From CAMYMG01 sp038259455 (GTDB taxonomy: Bacteria > Pseudomonadota > Alphaproteobacteria > Rhizobiales > Rhizobiaceae): 6,193 bases of DNA. Positions 1 to 4,653 of this stretch are shown here, piece after piece (the first letter of the stretch is position 1; every line of letters begins with the position of its first letter). Both the position numbers and the translations under genes were made by a program. The notes beneath the pieces are model-generated. The model made no database searches and was not told the origin of the DNA. It was given only the letters and a program-made list of their open reading frames with translations. The stretch is taken from positions 1-6,193 of the forward strand of contig JBBSOT010000319.1 in assembly GCA_038259455.1 (NCBI GenBank). Reading direction: 5' to 3'.

Positions 1-14
1 GGAACAGTGCACGC

Positions 15-332
15 ATGATGACCGGATCGAACGTCGAAACCCTTGCCAGCCGCGCCGCCGAAGCCGCAACGACCCTGAAGCTCATCGCCAACGAACAGCG
101 GCTGCTGCTGCTCTGCCGGCTGTCCGGCGGTGAATGCCCGGTCGGCGAGCTTGTCGAAATGACCGGCCTGTCGCAGTCCGCCGTCTCGCAGCACCTCGCC
201 AAGCTGCGCCAGGGCGGCATGGTCCGCACCCGCCGTGATGCGACGACGATCTATTACCGCGTCGCCGACCAGCGCGTGCACGATCTGATGGACATGCTGT
301 GCGACCGCTTCGGCGGAGCCGCGCAGGGCTGA
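15..332 (+). CDS. ArsR-family winged-helix repressor, BigR/SqrR-like
   Basis: A 105-residue ArsR/SmtB-type transcription repressor. The recognition helix lies at about residues 50-66 (TGLSQSAVSQHLAKLRQGG), followed by the wing at about 70-83 (RTRRDATTIYYRV). This wording is typical of the BigR/YgaV/SqrR subgroup, which senses sulfide or persulfide by joining a cysteine in helix 2 to one near the C-terminus. Here Cys34 fits the helix-2 cysteine. The position 66 residues later, where BigR has its second cysteine, is Gly100; the nearest cysteine is Cys96, one helical turn earlier. Cys41 is a third cysteine. Two adjacent ATGs (15 and 18) could start it, with a weak GGAA at 1-4. Its promoter, and any upstream operon partner, lie outside the window. 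It converges on the second ArsR gene. The family call is firm; the sulfur-sensing role is inferred from the sequence and the dioxygenase nearby. Confidence 0.9.
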   Translation: MMTGSNVETLASRAAEAATTLKLIANEQRLLLLCRLSGGECPVGELVEMTGLSQSAVSQHLAKLRQGGMVRTRRDATTIYYRVADQRVHDLMDMLCDRFGGAAQG

Positions 333-353
333 AAGCCTATACGCATTCCCCGT

Positions 354-375
354 AGCGGGCGCGGCCGCGCCTGCT
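354..375. terminator. GC-rich palindrome between convergent genes, possible bidirectional terminator
   Basis: A 22-base inverted repeat with arms AGCGGGCGC and GCGCCTGCT around GGCC lies in the 103-base gap between the two convergent arsR genes. One G/T pair is the only imperfection. A long GC stem here could end transcription from both sides. No run of T follows on either strand, so a standard intrinsic terminator is not shown. The rest of 333-435 shows nothing recognisable. Confidence 0.3.
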
Positions 376-435
376 GCGGAAGCTGTCGCCCACCAATATG
401 CCGAAGTCCATGTTGGCGCCGCTTCAGATCAATCT

Positions 436-819
436 CTAGACCATGCGCGCGAAGATGGCGGCCGATCCTGCTGTCCTGCCACGCGCTGGAATGGCTGGCT
501 CAGGGCGGGCGCTGTCCGGCGCCGATGCTGTGCTGGCCAGTTGCGCCAGCAGTTTCGATGCCCTTTGGAGTGCTGCGGTATCGACCCGATAATAGACCTG
601 CTTGGCGACGCGGCGGGTGATCACCAACTGGGCCTTGCGCAGGATCGCCAGTTGCTGTGAAAGCCCCGGTTGTCCGATGCCCGATGCGGCATCGATCTCG
701 CTGACCGAATGTTCGCCGGTGGCAAGCAACGTCAGCAACCGCAGTCGCGTCTCGTGACCCAGCACACGAAACAGTTCGGCAGGGTTGTCGGCATCGGTCG
801 GGGCGGGCTTGTCGCTCAT
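436..819 (-). CDS. ArsR-family winged-helix repressor without cysteines
   Basis: A 127-residue ArsR-type repressor. The N-terminal helix (about 13-34, AELFRVLGHETRLRLLTLLA) leads into the helix-turn-helix at about 38-66 (recognition part GQPGLSQQLAILRKAQLV). The wing is at about 67-79 (ITRRVAKQVYYRV), and a Pro/Ala/Arg-rich tail runs from about residue 94. Unlike most metal- or thiol-sensing members it has no cysteine at all, and I see no obvious paired His/Asp metal site, so its signal is unknown. Its ATG overlaps the peroxiredoxin stop codon as ATGA, which implies one transcript and coupled translation. The simplest role is an autoregulator acting on the palindrome at 1543-1567, controlling the peroxiredoxin operon and perhaps the divergent dioxygenase. 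The family call is firm; the target and signal are inferred. Confidence 0.9.
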   Translation of the reverse strand: MSDKPAPTDADNPAELFRVLGHETRLRLLTLLATGEHSVSEIDAASGIGQPGLSQQLAILRKAQLVITRRVAKQVYYRVDTAALQRASKLLAQLASTASAPDSARPEPAIPARGRTAGSAAIFARMV

Positions 820-1514
820 CGTGCGGCGACCGCAGCGTCGGCCCCCTCGACCATGCGGTGGAACCAGGCATCGCCACCGGCACTTGCGAGCATCGCATCC
901 TGATGAAGTTCGGGGGGCATCAGCACGGCATCACCCGGGCGCCAGCCCTCGGGTGTGACGACATCCTCGGCGTCGACACGTTGCAACGCGGCCACCATGC
1001 GCAACATCTCGTCGACGCTGCGGCCTACCGTGGCCGGATAGCAGGTGATGGCGCGAATGACGCCGGCGGGATCGATGAAGAAGGTCGACCGCATGGTCCC
1101 GGCATCGCCTGCCGCAGCGGCGATCATGCCATAGGCGTGCCCGATGACCATCGACGGGTCCTCGATGATCGGGAAACTGACGGTGACGCCAACATTCTCG
1201 CGGATCGCCCGCACCCAGGCGAGATGCGAATAAAGGCTGTCGACGGAAATGGCGAGAAGCGCGCAGTCCAGCGCTGCAAAGCGATCGGCGGCCCTCGAAA
1301 GCGCCACGAATTCAGTCGTGCAGACAGGTGTGAAATCGGCGGGATGCGAGAACAGCACCAGCCAGTGGCCGCGATAGTCCGACAGGCTGACAGGGCCCAT
1401 GGTCGTGCGCGCTTCGAAATTCGGCGCGGAGTCACCGATGCGAAGCGGCGTGCAAGCCGTTATCGTCGGGTTGACGCTCTCGGGTATGGGCAATGGGTCG
1501 CTTTCTGCTGGCAA
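816..1514 (-). CDS. Peroxiredoxin, 1-Cys Prx6-type (AhpC/TSA family)
   Basis: A thiol peroxidase of 232 residues that reduces peroxides, and possibly persulfides, in the cytoplasm. The active-site block P58-x3-T62-x2-C65 (HPADFTPVCTTEF) gives the peroxidatic Cys65, and Arg142 in TMRSTFFID fits the conserved catalytic arginine. The C-terminal part has the WRPGD block (191-195) of Prx6-type enzymes. There is no cysteine after Cys158, so the C-terminal resolving cysteine seen in some relatives is missing; Cys21, Cys84 and Cys158 are the other cysteines. Length fits the family. The start is uncertain: no in-frame ATG precedes the conserved IGDSAPNF block, and the choices are TTG at 1514 (no clear ribosome site) or TTG at 1493 (seven residues shorter, weak GAAAG upstream). 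It is the first gene of an operon with the coupled arsR and is divergent from the persulfide dioxygenase. A sulfur-related role is inferred from that context. Confidence 0.9.
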   Translation of the reverse strand: MPAESDPLPIPESVNPTITACTPLRIGDSAPNFEARTTMGPVSLSDYRGHWLVLFSHPADFTPVCTTEFVALSRAADRFAALDCALLAISVDSLYSHLAWVRAIRENVGVTVSFPIIEDPSMVIGHAYGMIAAAAGDAGTMRSTFFIDPAGVIRAITCYPATVGRSVDEMLRMVAALQRVDAEDVVTPEGWRPGDAVLMPPELHQDAMLASAGGDAWFHRMVEGADAAVAAR

Positions 1515-1529
1515 AATCGGTCGATCTGC

Positions 1530-1557
1530 AGCATAGCCTATCTCGATTACATATCAA
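1530..1557 (-). promoter_or_regulatory. Predicted sigma-70 promoter for peroxiredoxin-arsR operon
   Basis: Reading the minus strand, TTGATA (1557-1552) and TATGCT (1535-1530) are separated by 16 bases. They match the -35 and -10 consensus at five and four of six positions. The -35 box lies inside the palindrome at 1543-1567, so a repressor bound there would block it. A transcript starting near 1523 would leave only about nine bases before TTG 1514, which slightly favours TTG 1493 as the start. An alternative -10, TGTAAT at 1551-1546, is also possible. Confidence 0.4.
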
Positions 1558-1567
1558 GTGTAATTGA
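1543..1567. promoter_or_regulatory. Candidate ArsR operator, palindrome ATTACA-N7-TGTAAT
   Basis: A perfect six-base inverted repeat, ATTACA (1546-1551) and TGTAAT (1559-1564), extends to TCGATTACA and TGTAATTGA with a single mismatch: nine-base arms around a seven-base spacer, centred on 1555. It is the only such symmetric element I found in the divergent region. It covers the predicted -35 of the peroxiredoxin operon and a TGTAAT -10 for the dioxygenase gene. ArsR-family dimers bind AT-rich inverted repeats of this size. The most likely ligand is the ArsR encoded at 436-819, with the BigR-like protein at 15-332 as alternative. The repeat is seen; the binding is inferred. Confidence 0.6.
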
Positions 1568-1598
1568 AAAAGCGATTGTCGATTTGCTGTCCGGAGGG
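1559..1598 (+). promoter_or_regulatory. -10 element and ribosome binding site of the dioxygenase gene
   Basis: TGTAAT (1559-1564) matches the -10 consensus at five of six bases, but no good -35 lies 16-18 bases before it. Transcription would start near 1571. GGAGGG (1593-1598) is a strong ribosome binding site four bases before ATG 1603. It decides the start in favour of 1603 over the in-frame TTG at 1564, which lies inside the operator. Confidence 0.4.
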
Positions 1599-1602
1599 TG
1601 CA

Positions 1603-2511
1603 ATGCCAGACGCCACTATGCAGGTTGCAGCAAAGATCGCGGCCGGACCGGCACCGCGCGTCATCAGCTTGTTCGACGCAGCCACCTTTACCGCAACGCA
1701 TCTGGTATTCGACCCCGAAACGCGCGACGCGGCAATCATCGATTCCGTGCTCGATTTCGATCCCGCCTCGGGTCGCATCTCGCACGGCTCGGCCGACAAG
1801 TTGATTGTGCTCGTGGCGGAGCACAATCTGCAGGTCCGCTGGATCCTCGAAACGCACGCCCATGCCGATCACCTGTCGGCGGCGCCCTATCTCCAGGCAA
1901 AGCTCGGTGGTCAGATCGCTATCGGGGAGGCCATCCGCGAGGTCCAGGTCGTATTCGGTGCCATATTCAACGAGGGTGCCGACTTTGCCCGCGACGGGTC
2001 ACAGTTCGATCACCTGTTCGCCGACGGCGATCGCTTTCGCATCGGCAGCATGGATGCCATTGCCGTGCACGTGCCCGGGCATACCCCGGCCGACATGGCC
2101 TATGTCATCGGCGACGCCGCCTTCGTCGGCGACACACTGTTCATGCCGGACTATGGCACGGCACGAGCCGACTTCCCCGGCGGCGACGCCCGCACCCTGT
2201 TCCGTTCGATCCGCCGACTTCTGACATTGCCAGCCGCTACCCGGGTTTTCCTTTGTCATGATTACAAGGCACCAGGTCGCGACAGCTTCGCCTGGCAAAC
2301 CACCATCGGTGTCGAACACAGCGCAAACATCCATGTCCATGACGGTATCGCCGAAGATGACTTCGTCGAAATGCGCGAGGCGCGCGACAAGACGTTGGCT
2401 ATGCCGCGGCTCATCCTGCCGTCGATCCAGGTCAACATCCGTGCCGGGCATTTGCCGCCAGCAGAAGCGAACGGAACTCGTTATCTCAAGCTGCCGCTGA
2501 ACATCCTCTAG
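1603..2511 (+). CDS. blh: Persulfide dioxygenase-type metallo-beta-lactamase-fold protein (Blh/ETHE1-like)
   Basis: A 302-residue MBL-fold protein, expected to be a cytoplasmic iron enzyme oxidising glutathione persulfide to sulfite and glutathione. The metal motif is H85-A-H87-A-D89-H90 (THAHADHLSAAPYL), followed by H160 (VPGHTPAD), D177 (FVGDTLF) and H219 (FLCHDY). In ETHE1-type enzymes the first His, the GHT His and the GD Asp hold a single iron; H85, H160 and D177 fit these. The segment MPDYGTARADFPGGD (181-195) and the C-terminal stretch around PSIQVNIRAGHLPPAE (273-288) are typical of the Blh group, which is commonly under BigR control. There is no rhodanese domain. The start at ATG 1603 is supported by GGAGGG just upstream. 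The gene is divergent from the peroxiredoxin-arsR operon across a shared palindrome. An IS remnant begins 11 bases after its stop, so any original downstream partner may have been separated or lost. Lactonase or glyoxalase-II activity is less likely. Confidence 0.92.
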   Translation: MPDATMQVAAKIAAGPAPRVISLFDAATFTATHLVFDPETRDAAIIDSVLDFDPASGRISHGSADKLIVLVAEHNLQVRWILETHAHADHLSAAPYLQAKLGGQIAIGEAIREVQVVFGAIFNEGADFARDGSQFDHLFADGDRFRIGSMDAIAVHVPGHTPADMAYVIGDAAFVGDTLFMPDYGTARADFPGGDARTLFRSIRRLLTLPAATRVFLCHDYKAPGRDSFAWQTTIGVEHSANIHVHDGIAEDDFVEMREARDKTLAMPRLILPSIQVNIRAGHLPPAEANGTRYLKLPLNIL

Positions 2512-2522
2512 GATGATGAGGC

Positions 2523-2549
2523 TGACGTGCCCCCCTGATTGGTACCGTT
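2523..2549 (+). repeat. IS terminal inverted repeat, orfB end
   Basis: Read inward it starts TGACGTGCC and ends TGGTACCGTT. The opposite end, read inward, starts TGACCTGCT and ends TGGACCGTT. The outer eight bases agree at seven positions, and the inner TGG-ACCGTT agrees apart from one inserted base. The middle matches only in part. IS3-family ends commonly begin with TG. Confidence 0.6.
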
Positions 2550-2609
2550 CGGAAGTAGAGTCCTTTGCCTTGTGCCCTGCTCCCCGTTCCTGGACCGCCC
2601 TGCTGGACG

Positions 2610-3126
2610 TCATCCAGTCCGTGCCGGCAGCGGCGGGCCATGTGCCGCTGACCGGTTTACCAGCGATATCGGCGGCTTGTTGCCGATCGCGCTATGTGGC
2701 CGAACCTCGTTGTAGTCTCTGCGCCAAGCCTCGCATTTTCGCACCGCGTCGTCGAGGCTCATGAACCAGTGCTGGTTCAGGCACTCGGCCCGGAACTTGC
2801 CGTTGAAGCTTCGCTTTCACCCGACGCTTGGGCGGCTTCCGACGCAACTGCAGCCCCAACTCCTTGTAAAGCCGATAGACACGCTTGCCGTTCACATCCC
2901 AGCCCTCTCGCCGGAGCAACACGTGGATCCGTCGGTAGCCGTAACGCACGCGCGTCTCGGCGATCTCCCGGATCCGCTTATTTAAGTTGGCCTGATCGGC
3001 GCGGCTGCCACGATAATGGTAGCTCGACCGCTCCGCCCGGAGCAGCCCGCAAGCCCGCCTGATGCTGACCTGCCACGTGCTGCGAACATCGTCGACGAGC
3101 TGCCGCCGCCGATCAGGCCTCAGAGC
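2610..3126 (-). pseudogene. IS3-family transposase orfB, internally deleted
   Basis: The N-terminal 107 codons (3126 down to 2806) are in the -1 frame relative to orfA. They encode ALRPDRRRQLVDDVRSTW... through YGYRRIHVLLRREGWDVNGK to RRVKAKL. After AAGCTT (2811-2806) the family's C-terminal part continues in another frame: FNGKFRAECLNQHWFMSLDD, then the EAWRRDYNEVRPHSAIGNKP block, ending at TGA 2612-2610 (65 codons). Intact relatives have about 270-290 residues, so roughly 100-120 are missing, with both catalytic Asp residues and the catalytic Glu; the residue where Glu is expected before SFNGKF reads Arg. The fusion also shifts the frame, so the reading frame that crosses it runs on into unrelated residues and ends near 2692. 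No functional transposase is made. Confidence 0.88.
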
Positions 3127-3386
3127 TTTCGGGAAACGACATCCTGCAACATCGCCTTGTCCAGCGACAAGTCAGCGACCAGGCGCTTGAGCTTGGCGTT
3201 CTCGTCCTCGAGCTGGCGCAGGCGCCGCATCTCCGATGGCATCAATCCCGCATACTTCTTGCGCCAGGCATAAAATGTCGCCTCGCTGATCCCGGTCTTC
3301 CGGCATACCTCGCCGATAGTCGCGCCTTCCTCAGCCTGCTTGAGCACGAACGCAATCTGCGCCTCGCTGAACTTTGACCTCTTCAT
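3120..3386 (-). CDS. IS3-family transposase OrfA (helix-turn-helix subunit)
   Basis: An 88-residue IS407-group OrfA, intact. Residues about 5-45 (KFSEAQIAFVLKQAEEGATI through GISEATFYAWRKKY) form the helix-turn-helix that binds the element's ends. About 52-85 is a leucine-rich coiled coil (LRQLEDENAKLKRLVADLSL) that pairs OrfA with the OrfAB fusion. ATG 3386 is preferred over an earlier in-frame ATG at 3413, because GGAGGAA lies six bases before it and family members start MKRSKF. Without a working OrfB partner, OrfA alone could at most act as an inhibitor on related elements. Confidence 0.9.
   Translation of the reverse strand: MKRSKFSEAQIAFVLKQAEEGATIGEVCRKTGISEATFYAWRKKYAGLMPSEMRRLRQLEDENAKLKRLVADLSLDKAMLQDVVSRKL
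3126..3129 (-). other. A-AAG programmed -1 frameshift site
   Basis: On the minus strand the end of orfA reads CGA AAG CTC TGA, and the orfB frame reads AAA GCT CTG AGG across the same bases. Slippage of lysyl-tRNA from AAG to AAA, back one base, gives OrfAB with the sequence ...SRKALRPDRRR. A-AAG slip sites of this kind are known in IS3 elements. With orfB deleted, the fusion product would be truncated. Confidence 0.6.
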
Positions 3387-3439
3387 CGCTTCCTCCGTCA
3401 ACTGGCCCACCAATCCTAAACTGGAATTTTCCAGCTCAA

Positions 3440-3467
3440 AACGGTCCAGGAAACGGGCAGCAGGTCA
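3440..3467 (-). repeat. IS terminal inverted repeat, orfA end
   Basis: Partner of the repeat at 2523-2549. Read inward on the minus strand it starts TGACCTGCTGCCC and ends TGGACCGTT. Between it and orfA, CTGGAA-TT-TTCCAG (3421-3434) is a short perfect hairpin. The same stretch holds weak promoter-like boxes for orfA (TTGAGC and TAGGAT on the minus strand), with spacing too short to be convincing. Confidence 0.6.
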
Positions 3468-3494
3468 CTTGATGGCTGTTGATTGATGTGATCG

Positions 3495-3528
3495 CAACAG
3501 GGTTGGAGGCATGCCCCCAACCCCGTTG
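3495..3528. repeat. Strong stem-loop, 11 of 12 base pairs
   Basis: CAAC-A-GGGTTGG (3495-3506) pairs with CCAACCC-C-GTTG (3517-3528) with one A/C mismatch, around a ten-base loop that contains the palindrome GGCATGCC. It lies just outside the IS. No T run follows on either strand. It could be a terminator, a structured RNA or part of a small repeat element; the sequence alone does not decide. Confidence 0.5.
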
Positions 3529-3540
3529 GCCGGCGATCTC

Positions 3541-3558
3541 GGCGGGGGTGCGCCCGCC
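3541..3558. repeat. Short GC stem-loop
   Basis: GGCGGG (3541-3546) and CCCGCC (3553-3558) form a perfect six-pair stem around GGTGCG, 12 bases after the larger stem-loop. The pairing is clear; the role is unknown. Confidence 0.4.
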
Positions 3559-3843
3559 CTGACTGACACGCGCTGCAAATTTGGTCGTCAGCTTGTCCGA
3601 ACGCCGATGGTTCGACGAACAAGTGGCCAGAAAGATGCCAAATTCATCGTTGTGCGAGTCGGTAAGGCAATCAACTATCAGAAGAAACGGCTTTGTCATT
3701 CAATATCGTACAGGCCTTTCGTTCAGTTTCCGTGCGGCAAAAATTGCCAATATGGACGAAGGGCTGGGACTTGTTCGTCCGCGGCGCCCTGCCCACGACT
3801 AATTGACCTTTGCACCCTTGAGCACCGACATTTAGCCAATGCT

Positions 3844-4536
3844 CTAATCACCGTCCGCAATGGCGCGCAGGGCATCGATATCGAGTATCTCGATCGCCCG
3901 CCACCGGAGCTGGATCAGGTTTTGGTCGGCGAGCTTGGCCAACGTCGAGCTGATGCTGCTGCGGGAAAGGCCCATCATACTGCCAAGCTGCTCCTGGCTC
4001 AGCTGAATTGACCGATCGCCCGAAATGTTGTCGCTGAATCGGCTGTCGGCAAGGCGGAGCAACGTTGCCGCGCATCGCTGGACCGAGGATGTGATCATCG
4101 CGTCGGAGGCAGCGGTTGTAAGGATGTCGAATTCTATCAAGAGCTCCTGAGCGATATGGCGCCACCAGGACGGGTTGGCATCGAGCATAGCGCGCAGCGG
4201 GCGTAGCGGCGCGTAGACTGCGGATACGGGGGTAACCGCAACCAGAGAGGCTCGGCGAGGCTGCCCCGAGAGGAGCGGCCCCACCCCTGTCCAGCACAAT
4301 GCCCGGGCTGCATGGAACGGTGGTGAAGCCGGTGCACCCAGTGCCACTGTGAACGCTATTGAGCCTTCGGCAATGCCATAGATCCCGCCCGGTGGATCGC
4401 CTGCAGCATACAAGGGTTCATTTGCGGCATAGCGGCGCCAGACGCACAGCGACATCAGCGAGACCGAGAACGCGGTTGGCATGCGGGACAGCCACCCGCG
4501 CTCGATCAGCAAGGTTCGAGCCAAGGCTTCTTCCAT
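3844..4536 (-). CDS. Crp/Fnr-family transcription regulator
   Basis: A 230-residue regulator with a degenerate cyclic-nucleotide-like beta-roll (about 20-110), a long dimer helix (about 115-155) and a Crp-type helix-turn-helix (about 178-206, LSQEQLGSMMGLSRSSISST). In the ligand pocket block GVGPLLSGQPRRAS (84-97) the glycine and an arginine (Arg94) are kept, but the glutamate that holds the ribose in Crp is Val85. There is no N-terminal cysteine cluster like that of Fnr; only Cys31, Cys81 and Cys155 occur. In the recognition helix the Glu and Arg that read DNA in Crp are Ser193 and Ser197. Both the signal and the DNA site therefore probably differ from Crp. ATG 4536 is chosen over GTG 4545 because AGGTG stands six bases before it. 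The gene is divergent from the DUF1254 gene, with a candidate site between them. The family call is firm; the ligand is unknown. Confidence 0.88.
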   Translation of the reverse strand: MEEALARTLLIERGWLSRMPTAFSVSLMSLCVWRRYAANEPLYAAGDPPGGIYGIAEGSIAFTVALGAPASPPFHAARALCWTGVGPLLSGQPRRASLVAVTPVSAVYAPLRPLRAMLDANPSWWRHIAQELLIEFDILTTAASDAMITSSVQRCAATLLRLADSRFSDNISGDRSIQLSQEQLGSMMGLSRSSISSTLAKLADQNLIQLRWRAIEILDIDALRAIADGD

Positions 4537-4573
4537 TGGCGACACCTACCAGAGTTTCGCTTGGCGACAATCA

Positions 4574-4595
4574 ACATGTCCAAATCTGCACATGT
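4574..4595. promoter_or_regulatory. Candidate Crp/Fnr-type binding site ACATGT-N10-ACATGT
   Basis: Two ACATGT copies (4574-4579, 4590-4595) form a 22-bp symmetric element. Its inner TGT-N10-ACA (4577-4592) has the 16-bp geometry of Crp sites, though the bases differ from TGTGA/TCACA. Its centre, 4584.5, is about 40 bases before the start predicted from the -10 box at 4613-4618. It lies in the divergent region between the Crp/Fnr-type gene and its neighbour. Binding by that regulator is inferred. Confidence 0.5.
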
Positions 4596-4612
4596 CTCAT
4601 TGCGGCTAGTCC

Positions 4613-4618
4613 TATGTA
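4613..4618 (+). promoter_or_regulatory. Predicted -10 box of the DUF1254 gene
   Basis: TATGTA matches the -10 consensus at four of six positions. The -35 window 17 bases before it is the second ACATGT (4590-4595), which is a poor -35. That is what an activator-dependent class II promoter looks like. Transcription would start near 4625, leaving about 29 bases before the ATG. Confidence 0.35.
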
Positions 4619-4653
4619 TCGATCGCAATTCAGACCAAAGACAGGAAACGCCC

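Larger units (their letters stand above)
2523..3467 (-). mobile_element. Defective IS3-family element, IS407-like group
   Basis: About 945 bases bounded by imperfect inverted repeats that both begin TGAC, with orfA at the right end and orfB running leftwards. The orfA wording and the orfB N-terminal domain (YGYRRIHVLLRREGW) match the IS407 group of IS3 elements, whose intact members are about 1.2 kb. The shortfall agrees with the deletion inside orfB. The four bases outside the ends (AGGC at 2519-2522, CTTG at 3468-3471) do not match, so no target duplication is visible. The element cannot transpose on its own, because the catalytic core is gone. Confidence 0.85.
3468..3843. other. Gene-free interval with inverted repeats
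   Basis: I see no convincing gene in these 376 bases. Open frames exist on both strands, for example an 87-codon minus frame at 3436-3699 that runs through the IS end. None has a good ribosome site or a recognisable domain. About 3590-3745 is clearly less GC-rich than its surroundings. Two strong stem-loops lie at 3495-3558. GACGAACAAGT (3614-3624) recurs inverted at 3769-3779, and GGCAA-AAA-TTGCC forms a small hairpin at 3733-3745 downstream of the Crp/Fnr gene. The interval could be a decayed gene or the remains of an inserted element. Confidence 0.4.

Noticed and set aside
1564..1602. Earlier in-frame TTG start for the dioxygenase
   Set aside because: It lies inside the palindrome and the predicted -10, has no ribosome site, and adds 13 residues not expected in the family. 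ATG 1603 has GGAGGG upstream.
858..2261. 467-codon plus-strand open frame
   Set aside because: It runs antisense to the peroxiredoxin and in another frame through the dioxygenase. Its sequence is low-complexity Arg/Gly/His-rich with no domain, so it is a shadow of GC-rich coding DNA.
2692..2949. 85-codon frame as a separate small protein
   Set aside because: It is the middle of the deleted orfB in the right frame followed by out-of-frame residues, part of the transposase pseudogene.
3436..3699. 87-codon minus-strand frame as a small gene
   Set aside because: It reads through the IS inverted repeat, has no good ribosome site, and I recognise no domain. It could be a fragment of a disrupted gene, but the sequence does not show that.
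4561..4653. Earlier in-frame TTG start for the DUF1254 protein
   Set aside because: It would bury the signal peptide behind 31 residues and lies upstream of the predicted promoter. ATG 4654 has AGGAAA and a clean signal sequence.
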